18,202 bases of DNA from Clostridiales bacterium (GCA_003522145.1 DPGD01000014.1:1-18202), one strand, 5' to 3'; positions 7,400 through 15,293 are shown, counted from the stretch's first letter. Made by a program: numbers and translations. The notes: generated by a model not told the origin, from the letters alone.

Positions 7400-10129
7400 T
7401 TACAGATTTTCGTTTTTCAGGGCGTCGATGGGATTGTCCTTTTTTACCTTGCTCATTGAATACATCATCGTGGCGAATACGACAAGAAACACGCTCATCA
7501 CGGCGATGCCGACAGCTGCCCACGGCAGGCGGAAGGCGGTTTCATAAGCCTGATTTACCGAGCGGTACATGAGATATGTGATTCCGCAGGACACCGGCAG
7601 TCCGAGCATAAGCGCTTTCGAGCCGTAAAGCAGACACTCATAGTTCATCATCCTGTGAAAGCCCTTCTGCGTCATACCGACAGATTTCAGCATTGCAAAT
7701 TCTCTGCGGCGCAGGCTGATATTCGTGGAGATCGTATTGAATACATTCGCCGCGGCAATCAGGGAGATCAGCACAATGAAGCCGTAGGCAAAAACCTTGA
7801 TAATCGTTATGATATTACGGTTTGCCTCGGCAAGTCGGGCAATGTCTGTAAGCTCTCTGGTGCTGAGTCCGTTCTCGGTCAGCATTGTTGCCAGCTTTTC
7901 AAAGCTTGCGGCATGATTGTCCGATGTGAGAAAGAAGCCTGTCTCCCTGAAGCTGTTCAGCCCTTCCTTCGGGATAACGCTTCCCATCATACTGTAAGGG
8001 TAGATCATGCTCAGCTTCACCGGCGTGCTTCGGCTGACAAAAAACGGTGCCTCTTCAATGGTTTTCTCAGCTCTCAGGGTGTACCTGACGAGCGACTCTT
8101 CATAGGGAAGCTCTATGGTGTCCTTTTCATTCTTCCGCGACTGATATATGACAAACTCGTTGTCGTTTTCGTCGAATTTGTTTCCCTTCCGGAAGTATCC
8201 GTCAATCTCACGATACAGAAGACATTCGATCTCACAACGGTCACCCTTCAGTGTATCCAGCGTGACATACTTTTCAAGTGTCCGGTCAAATTCAATATTT
8301 TTGTCAATTGCAATGCCCAAAGGGTTTTCTTTGTTATAGTAGTCCGCTTCGCTGAGCCTGTATTTTTTCAGCAGTCTGTTAAATTCGGCATCATCCACGA
8401 AGTACAGATATCCCGATATTCCCACGGTATCCGTGCCGGTTTTATCCTTTGCAGAGCCAAAATCGGCGAAACGGTTGATATAGGTATCCGTCACATATTT
8501 GCGGGGGATGTCGCCCTGTAAAAACAGGCTTTTGGCATACGCACTGCCGGTAATATTCTGCTCGGATGAGAGGAGCGCCAGCAGCTCGTCCGGCGTTTTT
8601 GAATCGGGAGTATCAAGGTCTGTCGTGTACTTCAGGTCGAATTGTTCGGAGGATAATGCCCCCGTCGACGATTTCACCAGATAATCGGTGAAGGCAGAGG
8701 CGGAGATAAAGAGAACAATGCTCATAAACAGGCTGACAACGGTAGCCCGATACCTTTTACGGCTTCGTCTGTAATATTTTCCGGCTATGACCCCGGGAAG
8801 TCCGAACAGTTTATAGGTGAGCCTTGAGGTTCTTGTCGGTTTATTGTCTGCCCTGACATCCATGCTCTGGCGGATGGCTTCCACGGCAGATACCCTTGTG
8901 GCTCTTTTCGAGGGAATCCACGCCGAGATAAGAACCGTTATCAGTGCGATCACAGCGGCAATAACGACCGACTCCCACGATACGCAGAGCCGCAGGGGGA
9001 TATACGCTTTACCGACGATGGAGCTGAATTTGTCGCCGAGCAGGAGAAGCGTTATGCCGATGCCGCCGATTCCGACAAGAATGCCCAGCGGGATGCCGAT
9101 GGCACTGACGGTCAACGCTTCGAATGTGACCATCCTTCTGAGCTGTTTTCTGGTAGCGCCCACCGACGAAAGCAGACCGAACTGCTTTGTTCTTTCCGAT
9201 ACGGAAATGGAAAATGCATTGTAGATAAGAGAGACGGAGGCAAAGACGATCAGCCCTATTACAATAGCCGCAAGACTGTAAAGGGTGACGGTAACCGAGT
9301 CAAACCGCGAAACTCCGGAATATAAAAGAACATCGGTATTGTAGGCATAACGATAGGCATCCATATAGCCGGTCTCTTTCATAAAGCCGTATACGGCGGA
9401 GGGCTTTTTCATTTTGAAATGGCAGTCGATCGGCGATTGCCCGTCCGCTCCTCTGTCGGCTACGGTAAGCGCCGTGTATCCGGGAGCATCGGTATTCTCA
9501 AATGCCGGTCTTTCATATATGCCGACGACCGTGTATGTCCTTGCCACTGTGTTTTCGAGCTTTTCGTCATTTTTCACCTCGACTTGAATTTCGCTGTCAT
9601 AGGTGAAAAAAGGGTTGATTTGTCCCAGCCTTTTGCCGTCAAGAATTCTGTCACCGACCTCAAGAGTAACGGTATCTCCGATTTTATAGCTCACCTTGCC
9701 GTTAGTGGCAAGGTGTTCCGGCAAAATGATCTCCGAGGAGTTTTTCGGAAGCTCTCCTGCGGTAAGATGCACGGGCATGGTTTCAAAATATCCGGACGCC
9801 GCGTCGCCGCCGAGGACATACAGATACGGCTTGCGCTCGTTGGCGCTGTTTATCCTTGCATAGCCGAGAACCTGCGCATAGGTGGCGGACGCAACCTTTC
9901 CGGAGCCGCCGATATCCTCATAATCCTTGTATGCGGCGTCATAAACAGCGCCGTGCCAGTCTCCGGTTTTGTAGACCGTATATCTCAGTACAAAGTTCTG
10001 CATACTGGCAACAAAGGTCGTTGAGGCGCAGATCATAGCGGCTGAGAGCATAATGCCGATGATCGTAACAACGGTCCTTGTCCGGTTCTTCTTCAGCGAA
10101 GCCAAGGTGACCTTGTTGAAAACATTCAT
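7400..10129 (-). CDS. FtsX-like ABC transporter permease with two FtsX modules
   Basis: A 909-residue inner-membrane protein with eight predicted helices (about 19-41, 281-303, 336-363, 386-404, 461-481, 773-797, 835-857, 869-890). This is two copies of the arrangement one helix, a large outside domain (about 45-280 and 485-770), then three helices. Each FtsX core has the coupling signature: SERTKQFGLLSSVGATRKQL at 311-330 and LRRREFAMLKSVGMTQKGF at 806-824. Such MacB/LolE-like mechanotransmission permeases do not usually pump across the membrane, but move or release substrates outside it. Its ATG overlaps the ATPase stop by four bases (ATGA), and the two-component system lies just upstream. 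A role in sensing or removing peptide antibiotics or envelope stress is plausible. It differs from canonical ten-helix BceB, so I do not name it. Confidence 0.9.
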   Translation of the reverse strand: MNVFNKVTLASLKKNRTRTVVTIIGIMLSAAMICASTTFVASMQNFVLRYTVYKTGDWHGAVYDAAYKDYEDIGGSGKVASATYAQVLGYARINSANERKPYLYVLGGDAASGYFETMPVHLTAGELPKNSSEIILPEHLATNGKVSYKIGDTVTLEVGDRILDGKRLGQINPFFTYDSEIQVEVKNDEKLENTVARTYTVVGIYERPAFENTDAPGYTALTVADRGADGQSPIDCHFKMKKPSAVYGFMKETGYMDAYRYAYNTDVLLYSGVSRFDSVTVTLYSLAAIVIGLIVFASVSLIYNAFSISVSERTKQFGLLSSVGATRKQLRRMVTFEALTVSAIGIPLGILVGIGGIGITLLLLGDKFSSIVGKAYIPLRLCVSWESVVIAAVIALITVLISAWIPSKRATRVSAVEAIRQSMDVRADNKPTRTSRLTYKLFGLPGVIAGKYYRRSRKRYRATVVSLFMSIVLFISASAFTDYLVKSSTGALSSEQFDLKYTTDLDTPDSKTPDELLALLSSEQNITGSAYAKSLFLQGDIPRKYVTDTYINRFADFGSAKDKTGTDTVGISGYLYFVDDAEFNRLLKKYRLSEADYYNKENPLGIAIDKNIEFDRTLEKYVTLDTLKGDRCEIECLLYREIDGYFRKGNKFDENDNEFVIYQSRKNEKDTIELPYEESLVRYTLRAEKTIEEAPFFVSRSTPVKLSMIYPYSMMGSVIPKEGLNSFRETGFFLTSDNHAASFEKLATMLTENGLSTRELTDIARLAEANRNIITIIKVFAYGFIVLISLIAAANVFNTISTNISLRRREFAMLKSVGMTQKGFHRMMNYECLLYGSKALMLGLPVSCGITYLMYRSVNQAYETAFRLPWAAVGIAVMSVFLVVFATMMYSMSKVKKDNPIDALKNENL

Positions 10130-10809
10130 CTGCGGATCACCTCGTCTCTCGTGATTTTTCCGTCGTCAATGGAGATAATGCGGTCCGCCTGAAGAGCAAT
10201 GCTTTCGTCATGGGTGATAACAATGAGCGTCTGACCGTATTTCTCGTTGGAAATCTTGAGAAGGTCTACGATCTCCTTGCTGTTTTTGGAGTCAAGGTTT
10301 CCTGTCGGCTCATCGGCAAGCACCACCGCAGGCGCATTCATCAGAGCCCGACCGATGGATACTCTCTGCTGCTGACCGCCGGAAAGCTGATTCGGCAGGT
10401 GGTTTTCCCGACCAGTGAGCCCGAGCGTGGTTATAAGCTCTTTGAGCCTGTCGCGGTTGACCTTCTGTCCGTCCATAAGCACGGGGAGCGTGATATTTTC
10501 CGTTACATTGAGTACGGGGATGAGATTGTAGAACTGATAGATCAGCCCCACCTGACGGCGGCGGAAGATAGCAAGCTGTTCCTCGTTTTGCGCATAGACG
10601 TCCTTGCCGTCCATAAGCACCCTGCCGCTTGTCGGCCTGTCCACACCGCCGAGAATGTGAAGCAGAGTGGATTTGCCGGAGCCGGAGGGACCGATCACGG
10701 CAACAAACTCTCCCTTCTCCACCGAAAACGATACACCGTCCAGCGCCCGCACCTCGTTTTCCCCTTTTCCGTATACCTTTGTAAGGTTTTCAACCCGCAA
10801 TATTTCCAT
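10126..10809 (-). CDS. ABC transporter ATP-binding protein (LolD/MacB type)
   Basis: A 227-residue nucleotide-binding domain of full length: Walker A GPSGSGKST (40-48), Q-loop Q92 in YQFYNLIP, ABC signature LSGGQQQR (142-149), Walker B VVLADEP with catalytic E167, D-loop NLDSKNS, and H-loop H200 (VITHD). The N-terminal LTKVYGKGENEVRALDGV pattern is typical of ATPases that pair with FtsX-like permeases. The start is set by an AAAGGAG ribosome site, and the stop overlaps the permease ATG by four bases, which indicates translational coupling. It is first in its operon behind a promoter with a TGAC array. It powers the adjacent permease. Confidence 0.95.
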   Translation of the reverse strand: MEILRVENLTKVYGKGENEVRALDGVSFSVEKGEFVAVIGPSGSGKSTLLHILGGVDRPTSGRVLMDGKDVYAQNEEQLAIFRRRQVGLIYQFYNLIPVLNVTENITLPVLMDGQKVNRDRLKELITTLGLTGRENHLPNQLSGGQQQRVSIGRALMNAPAVVLADEPTGNLDSKNSKEIVDLLKISNEKYGQTLIVITHDESIALQADRIISIDDGKITRDEVIRR

Positions 10810-10848
10810 TTTGAAACACTCCTTTCGCTTTTTACGCCCTCATTTTAC

Positions 10849-10884
10849 TTTATACGGATGACACAACGGTGACTTCAAAGTGAC
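10849..10884 (-). promoter_or_regulatory. activator-type promoter and three-site TGAC operator of the ABC operon
   Basis: Minus strand: -10 TATAAA (10849-10854), 17-base spacer, and a poor -35 (TGAAGT, 10872-10877). On the plus strand TGAC(A/T) repeats start at 10859, 10870 and 10881, exactly 11 bases apart, overlapping the spacer and -35. Same-face direct repeats next to a weak -35 are the usual target of an OmpR/PhoB-type regulator such as the one encoded just upstream. Confidence 0.65.
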
Positions 10885-10897
10885 AAATCCGTCATTT

Positions 10898-10931
10898 TGA
10901 AAAAGGGAGCCGTCGGTCAGACGGTTCCCTT
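10898..10931 (-). terminator. intrinsic terminator overlapping the kinase stop codon
   Basis: A 12-bp stem with one G-T pair (10903-10914 with 10920-10931) and a five-base loop, followed on the minus strand by CCCTTTTTC. The kinase stop (10917-10919) falls inside the loop, so the last four codons form one arm. It separates the regulator-kinase transcript from the ABC operon. Confidence 0.85.
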
Positions 10932-11921
10932 ATAAAAGCGGAGAGTAAACATAGCGCCCGTGTTTTTCCGGTTTTCCGCTTTGACTGTGCCTTTCTGCCC
11001 CGCAATAATCATGCGTGACAAGGCAAGTCCGATACCGAAGCTCTTGCCGTCGGAGTCTTTTCCCTTATAAAAGCGCTCAAAGATGTGCGGAAGGTCCTCC
11101 GGAGAAATCCCGGTGCCGTTATCCTTGATTATGATTTCGGAATACAGGGCATTTTCAGCCGCTTCAATTTCAATCTTTCCGCCGTCCGGCGTATGCTCCA
11201 TGCAGTTTTTCACAATGTTGCCGACAGCCTCGCTTGTCCATGCGGGATCTCCGTAAAAATCCCCTTCGGCACGGATGATAAGCTCCTGCCCGCGAAGCTC
11301 AATGGGTATGAGCAGAGGAGCGCAGGATTTATTTATCAGTGTTTCCATGCTAACCTTCTCTTTGTTGAACTGTACTGTTCCGGCATCCAGCTTCGATATT
11401 TTCAGCAGGGTGGTGATAAGCCAGTCAATGCGGTCGAGCAGCCCGTAAAGCTCGTTTGTAAGCTGATGCCTGCATTCATCGGTCAGACCAGACGCCGACA
11501 ACCGTTCTACCAGCAGATTTATCGAGGTCAACGGTGTGCGGATCTGGTGTGATATGTCGGCTAAGGAATCCGCCAGATATTCCTTGTCGCTTATGAGCTT
11601 TTGCTGTTGCTCGCGCAGACGGACCGTCATCTTGTAGATTTCGCTGTGGAGAATACTCAGTTCGCCCTCCGAATAATTATCAAAATCAATCGGGCTGTCG
11701 CCGTGCAGAACATGATTGACATCGGCGGCAAGGGAGGCAATCCTTCGATACCTCTTGTAAGTGCCGATGCAGAAGATCAGCATAAGCAGCAGAGAAAGAA
11801 CGACAGCCGTCAGTCCGGCACGGAGGTCGAACAAAAAGCAGAGGGGACAGGCAATTGCGGAGACGGAAAGCTGCCACAGCAGTGCGCCGCGTACCTCTTT
11901 GTTTTTCAAAAGCTTCATCAT
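10917..11921 (-). CDS. sensor histidine kinase with short extracellular loop
   Basis: A 334-residue membrane kinase. Two helices (about 11-31 and 36-55) are joined by only a few residues, so there is almost no outside sensor domain; kinases of this type usually sense within the membrane or through a partner transporter. A linker leads to the H-box ADISHQIRTPLTS with phospho-acceptor H125. The ATPase region has N239 (NIVKNCMEHT), DNGTG (267-271), FERFYKG (281-287) and GIGLALSR (296-303). Its start (ATGATG) overlaps the regulator stop by four bases. The nearby FtsX-type transporter is the likely signalling partner, as in Bce-like modules, although that is inferred from gene order. Confidence 0.93.
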   Translation of the reverse strand: MMKLLKNKEVRGALLWQLSVSAIACPLCFLFDLRAGLTAVVLSLLLMLIFCIGTYKRYRRIASLAADVNHVLHGDSPIDFDNYSEGELSILHSEIYKMTVRLREQQQKLISDKEYLADSLADISHQIRTPLTSINLLVERLSASGLTDECRHQLTNELYGLLDRIDWLITTLLKISKLDAGTVQFNKEKVSMETLINKSCAPLLIPIELRGQELIIRAEGDFYGDPAWTSEAVGNIVKNCMEHTPDGGKIEIEAAENALYSEIIIKDNGTGISPEDLPHIFERFYKGKDSDGKSFGIGLALSRMIIAGQKGTVKAENRKNTGAMFTLRFYKGTV

Positions 11922-12589
11922 GCGTCCACCTTGTATCCGATCCCGCGGACCGTCTGAATGATTTTCGGCTCGGCGGGGTCGTCCTCTATCTTCTCACGCA
12001 GACGCTTGATATATACCGTCAGCGTATTGTCGTTTACATAAGTGCCCGCAACATCCCACATTGAGTCAAGCAGCCGCTCGCGGGTAAGTACGATCCCACG
12101 ATTGTTGATGAAAACCAACAAAAGGCGGTATTCCAGCGCAGAAAGAAACAGGTCTTTGTTATTCTTCATTGCGGTGCCTTTTTCGGTGTCCACCACCACA
12201 TCGCCGAGCTTTACGGTCTTTCCCGTACTGCCGGTGAGCCGGAGAACGTTTTTGATGCGGGAAAGAAGCTCCCTCGGGCGAAACGGCTTCGTTATATAAT
12301 CGTCGGCACCGAGATCAAAGCCCGTAACGGTGCTGTACTCGTCGCCGGATGCGGTCAAAAAAATGACGGGCAGGTCAAATTCGGATTTGATAGCTCTACA
12401 CGCGGAAAAGCCGCTACCCTCCGCCAATGACACGTCAAGCAACACCAGATCCGCTCTTTCTTCTGCCAGCACCGCCATAGCGGCAGACTGTCCGGACACG
12501 CTTCGGACAATATATCCCGCACCGTTCAGGTATTCAGTCAGGTTGGAGACGATCGTTTTATCATCCTCCACCAAAAGTATTTTTATCAT
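11918..12589 (-). CDS. OmpR/PhoB-type response regulator
   Basis: A 223-residue regulator starting at MIKILLVEDD. The frame is open 55 codons further upstream into the Crp/Fnr gene, but GGAGG sits about eight bases before the ATG at 12589, which decides the start. The receiver domain has the acidic pair E8-D9-D10, phospho-acceptor D52 (LLDVSL), T79 (FLTAS) and K101 (ITKPF). The C-terminal winged helix (about 125-222) ends TVYIKRLREKIEDDP and QTVRGIGYKV, typical of OmpR-family DNA binders. It is coupled to the kinase by ATGA overlap. It is the best candidate to bind the TGAC repeats ahead of the ABC operon. It starts 22 bases after the Crp/Fnr stop. Confidence 0.95.
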   Translation of the reverse strand: MIKILLVEDDKTIVSNLTEYLNGAGYIVRSVSGQSAAMAVLAEERADLVLLDVSLAEGSGFSACRAIKSEFDLPVIFLTASGDEYSTVTGFDLGADDYITKPFRPRELLSRIKNVLRLTGSTGKTVKLGDVVVDTEKGTAMKNNKDLFLSALEYRLLLVFINNRGIVLTRERLLDSMWDVAGTYVNDNTLTVYIKRLREKIEDDPAEPKIIQTVRGIGYKVDA

Positions 12590-12611
12590 AATCGAACCTC
12601 CGCAAATGTCC

Positions 12612-13274
12612 TTATAATTTGAGAACAAAATGATTTTTATGAAATTCCAGCAGTCCGTCCTTCTGCATTTTTCCGAGCTCAAGCGAAAGCCCGCTACGTT
12701 CCACGGCGAGATAATCCGCCAGTTGCTGCCTTGAAAACGGAATGTCGAATTCATATCGGCCGAGATGCTGCGCCTCCGCCGAAAGATATGACATCAACTT
12801 GCCCCTTGTTGTCCGTTGCCCCATGTGGTTGAGTTTTTCATTCTGAAGCAGATTTTTCTCGGCAAGCTCCGCCAGCAGATTTCGTATGATGCGGTCGTGA
12901 TGCTCACAGGCGGAAGAGCAGACGGTGAGAACACATCTGATATTCAGAAGCATTACCGTAACCGGCGTTTCGGCAACGACGCTCACGTTCAGCACTGCGC
13001 CGGGCGCACAGGCAAAGGCGGCGGCATAAACCTGCCCCTGCCCCGCTTTTGAGAGAATATTTCGGTTTCCCCAGATATCCTCCTGTATAATAATTATGCT
13101 TCCGGACAAAACGATTCCCACGGATTCCGCCGTGTCTCCGACGCGTAGCAGAAAAGCGTCCTTCGGAAAGACTTCCCGCCTTGCTCCAAGGCAGGAGAGT
13201 AGCGGTTCAAGCTCTTCTTCTGCAATTCCCGAAAACAGCTGGGAGGAGCGGATAACAGGTAAAAACTCTTTCAT
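12612..13274 (-). CDS. Crp/Fnr family transcriptional regulator
   Basis: A 220-residue protein with an N-terminal cyclic-nucleotide-like beta barrel (about 13-115; GIVLSGSIIIIQED is the central strand pair), a long dimer helix (about 125-150) and a C-terminal helix-turn-helix SRQQLADYLAVERSGLSLEL (181-200). There is no N-terminal Fnr-type four-cysteine cluster, although four cysteines cluster at 88 and 114-123. Pairing with a divergent ferredoxin-like gene is a known clostridial arrangement in which HcpR-like regulators control nitrosative-stress genes; whether this is HcpR is unproven. It lies 22 bases upstream of the response regulator and may be cotranscribed with it. Only 26 bases separate it from the divergent ferredoxin gene. 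Confidence 0.88.
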   Translation of the reverse strand: MKEFLPVIRSSQLFSGIAEEELEPLLSCLGARREVFPKDAFLLRVGDTAESVGIVLSGSIIIIQEDIWGNRNILSKAGQGQVYAAAFACAPGAVLNVSVVAETPVTVMLLNIRCVLTVCSSACEHHDRIIRNLLAELAEKNLLQNEKLNHMGQRTTRGKLMSYLSAEAQHLGRYEFDIPFSRQQLADYLAVERSGLSLELGKMQKDGLLEFHKNHFVLKL

Positions 13275-13300
13275 AAAAAACTTCTTTCAAGGAGATTTTT

Positions 13301-13789
13301 ATGAAGAGAAGAATTATTGAAATTGATAAGGACAAATGCAACGGTTGCGGAGCATGTGCAGCCGCATGTCACGAGGGAGCGATCGCCATGGTGGACGGAA
13401 AAGCGCAGCTGATGCGGGATGATTACTGCGACGGTCTGGGCGACTGTCTGCCTGCATGTCCCACGGGCGCGATCACCTTCGTGGAGCGCGAAGCCGTCGC
13501 CTATGATGAAGCCGCGGTTATGGCAAACAAGCAGAAAATGATGCAGGAAAAGATGAGAAAAGAAGGGTTGACTCTGCCGTGCGGCTGCCCGGGAACAAAG
13601 TCAAGAAGGATTGAGCATAACGAAAGCGAAGATGCCGCGGCGATGCCCGCGGGACAGGTCAGCCGTCTTTCTCAATGGCCGGTGCAGATAAAGCTTGTTC
13701 CCGTGAACGCACCGTACTTTGACGGAGCAAAGCTGCTTATCGCCGCCGACTGCACGGCATATGCGTATGCGGCTTTTCATGATAGGTAA
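13301..13789 (+). CDS. 4Fe-4S ferredoxin-like protein (FrdX-like), C-terminally truncated
   Basis: The ATG follows AAGGAG by about seven bases. The N-terminus has one classical cluster, CNGCGACAAAC (C13, C16, C19, C23), and a second cysteine set CDGLGDCLPACPTG (C43, C49, C53), then LPCGCPG (93-98). Homologues paired with Crp/Fnr regulators usually run to about 260 residues. In them the domain beginning LLIAADCTAYAYAAFH continues with more metal-binding cysteines. Here the reading stops at residue 162, two codons after AFH, exactly where the convergent TPR gene also breaks (about 13780). The redox cluster domain is intact, so an electron-transfer protein may still be made. The likely role is electron transfer in a nitrosative or redox stress response; truncation is inferred from family length. 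Confidence 0.8.
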   Translation: MKRRIIEIDKDKCNGCGACAAACHEGAIAMVDGKAQLMRDDYCDGLGDCLPACPTGAITFVEREAVAYDEAAVMANKQKMMQEKMRKEGLTLPCGCPGTKSRRIEHNESEDAAAMPAGQVSRLSQWPVQIKLVPVNAPYFDGAKLLIAADCTAYAYAAFHDR

Positions 13790-14390
13790 TCGCCATATCC
13801 GCTTCACCGTGTTCCTGTTCCGACATAATCTTTATGGCCCTTCCGAACAGTTCTTCCGCTTCCCGGTAGCCTCCAAGCTCCATCACCGTCACCGCCATAT
13901 TGTTGTACAATCCGCCAAGCCTCGTGTCCGTGGGGCTTAAAACCGCTTCGCAAATTTCCTTGGCCTTTTGATATAGCGGAAGGGCCGTCTCCGCCATTCC
14001 GAACGCCTTGTAGCCGGTTGCGGCATTGATCAGCGTCGTTCCGAGCGTGACGGTGTTTTCCATTTGAAGCGTATCCGCCAGTGCAAGTGCCTCCTTGATT
14101 GCCTGCAACCCCTCCGGTTCCCTGTTCATTTTGCGGTACAGACCGATCTGCTCATTGAGTACGGTCAATTTCCCGCCCATATCGTTTCTGTCGTCCGCCT
14201 CTTTTGACCAATAGCTTAAAAGCTGCTCGGCAGAAAGATAATCGTTTCTGCTCAGGTATTCGTCGAGTTTTTCAAGGATGCGTCTCGTCGGAATCGGAGA
14301 CACTTTATGCGGCTTTGAAAACGGACAGCACGGCTCTTCATAATCTTCCTTTGACAGTGTTTTTTCCTCTGAGGGAAATTCAGTTTTCAT
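13737..14390 (-). CDS. tetratricopeptide repeat protein, C-terminally truncated
   Basis: A 217-residue soluble protein. GGAGGACG precedes the ATG. A short N-terminal CCPFS segment is followed by TPR-like helix pairs from about residue 37: DYLSAEQLLSYWSKEA, KLTVLNEQIGLYRKM, TLINAATGYKAFG with ALPLYQKAKEIC, and LYNNMAVTVMELGGYREAEE. The last intact piece is DMAITY (198-203), after which HEKPHTHMPCSRRR is the antisense of the ferredoxin gene. Relatives I know of continue with another TPR and a conserved tail, so about 60-70 residues are probably missing. The gene overlaps a broken upstream reading frame by 11 bases. TPR proteins mediate protein-protein contacts; the partner is unknown. Confidence 0.75.
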   Translation of the reverse strand: MKTEFPSEEKTLSKEDYEEPCCPFSKPHKVSPIPTRRILEKLDEYLSRNDYLSAEQLLSYWSKEADDRNDMGGKLTVLNEQIGLYRKMNREPEGLQAIKEALALADTLQMENTVTLGTTLINAATGYKAFGMAETALPLYQKAKEICEAVLSPTDTRLGGLYNNMAVTVMELGGYREAEELFGRAIKIMSEQEHGEADMAITYHEKPHTHMPCSRRR

Positions 14391-14576
14391 GATCGTCCTC
14401 CTTTTTGTTCATGCAGAACGGCTTATATTTTGGGTGCCTCTGAATATTCACCAAACGGTTGCGCTCCTTCAGCTTCCTGCCAATCGGCTGCAAAAAGTCT
14501 GCAAGACCGATTTGTTCATTGCTGCATCCTACAAAGCCGCCCTATGTGCAAAGCCTGTTTCTTCAGCACTGATTAT
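14380..14576 (-). pseudogene. remnant of an unknown gene translationally coupled to the TPR gene
   Basis: On the minus strand a 63-codon open stretch reads GCSNEQIGLADFLQPIGRKL, then NIQRHPKYKPFC, and ends at TGA 14380-14382, overlapping the TPR start by 11 bases. Upstream the sense appears to continue in another frame as CGIISAEETGFAHRAA. A single missing T at GCTTTG (about 14536) would join them as AAFVGCSNEQ. No start codon with a ribosome site is seen. The overlap suggests an ancestral two-gene operon. I do not recognise the family. Confidence 0.4.
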
Positions 14577-14600
14577 ACCACAAATCAGACCCGTTGTCTT
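14572..14600 (-). promoter_or_regulatory. possible promoter upstream of the TPR gene
   Basis: Minus strand: AAGACA (14595-14600), 17 bases, consensus TATAAT (14572-14577). It lies inside the apparent remnant frame, so it may be a chance or newly formed promoter. Confidence 0.35.
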
Positions 14601-14634
14601 GGGTTATTTGGTTTTTTTGTTTGTTCAGAAGACA

Positions 14635-15081
14635 TTAAATGTTATTGTGAAAATAATACAAAATTCGCACTTGTGAATCCCAAAAATACACATTGTAATT
14701 GCCAAATCCGGGATAGCGGGGATCGTCGTAAATATACAGGTAATCTTGCATATCAATGATAGAACGGTCAAAATCATACTTTGCAACAATTTCGCTTGTT
14801 CGATCAAAGCATTCGAGCCATTTTTCAAAATCGTCAATATGGGCATGGAGGATGTCTGTGTCCGTTTCAGAAATGGGCTTAAAGTATGGATTCCCTTCAA
14901 AGTCTATGTCATCATAGTAATATTTCGCATAATCGGTATAGTCTTGCAATCCGCCGTGCGAAAAACATTCCTTCTTCCTGTACGCACCAAGAGAGTTTAA
15001 AACCTCGTCCTGTGAAACGGCACAGGAAAAAAGAATCATTGTTGCAAACACCAGTGATAAAAAAACCAGTCCTCGCTTCAT
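14635..15081 (-). CDS. small lipoprotein of unknown function
   Basis: A 148-residue protein with a lipoprotein signal: charged start, hydrophobic stretch and lipobox-like ILFSC with C20 as the likely lipidated residue. The mature part is acidic and rich in Tyr and Asp (YTDYAKYYYDDIDFEG, YLYIYDDPRYPG), with no transmembrane segment. It would sit on the outer face of the cell membrane. Its ATG overlaps the stop of a 60-codon frame by four bases (ATGA), hinting at coupling. Only a weak AAAAGG ribosome site is present. At the end of a row of small genes behind an RHS toxin, it could be an immunity protein; no homology supports this. Confidence 0.65.
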   Translation of the reverse strand: MKRGLVFLSLVFATMILFSCAVSQDEVLNSLGAYRKKECFSHGGLQDYTDYAKYYYDDIDFEGNPYFKPISETDTDILHAHIDDFEKWLECFDRTSEIVAKYDFDRSIIDMQDYLYIYDDPRYPGFGNYNVYFWDSQVRILYYFHNNI

Positions 15082-15260
15082 AGTATCAACCTTTTTACAC
15101 TTGCATAGTTTGGACTCATTCCGTGGAATTGATTATGAAACTGTTCCGTTTCATATGGTAAGACTCCGTTTCCGGATGTGCTTGATCGTCGATTCGTATT
15201 CTCCATCTGACGCTTTGAAGGCTGTTTCTTATTGGCATTTTTTCTTAAAGCTGTTTCCAT
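15078..15260 (-). CDS. short hydrophilic protein or fragment coupled to the lipoprotein gene
   Basis: A 60-residue frame starting METALRKNANKKQPSKRQ and ending YETEQFHNQFHGMSPNYASV. It is very basic at the start and has no membrane segment. The stop overlaps the lipoprotein ATG by four bases, the pattern of a coupled gene pair, which is the main reason to list it. There is no clear ribosome site. It may be the tail of a lost toxin gene or a chance frame. Confidence 0.3.
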   Translation of the reverse strand: METALRKNANKKQPSKRQMENTNRRSSTSGNGVLPYETEQFHNQFHGMSPNYASVKRLIL

Positions 15261-15293
15261 TCATTTTCGGTCATACGATATGTAAATCTGTCT

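Noticed and set aside
7655..8521. 288-codon plus-strand frame
   Set aside because: Antisense to the FtsX permease, with no coding signature of its own.
11918..12754. Longer response regulator starting 55 codons upstream
   Set aside because: The extra residues overlap the Crp/Fnr gene and look non-coding; the GGAGG site supports MIKILLVEDD at 12589.
13275..13300. Fnr- or HcpR-type palindrome in the divergent gap
   Set aside because: No TTGAT-N4-ATCAA or similar inverted repeat is present in the 26 bases.
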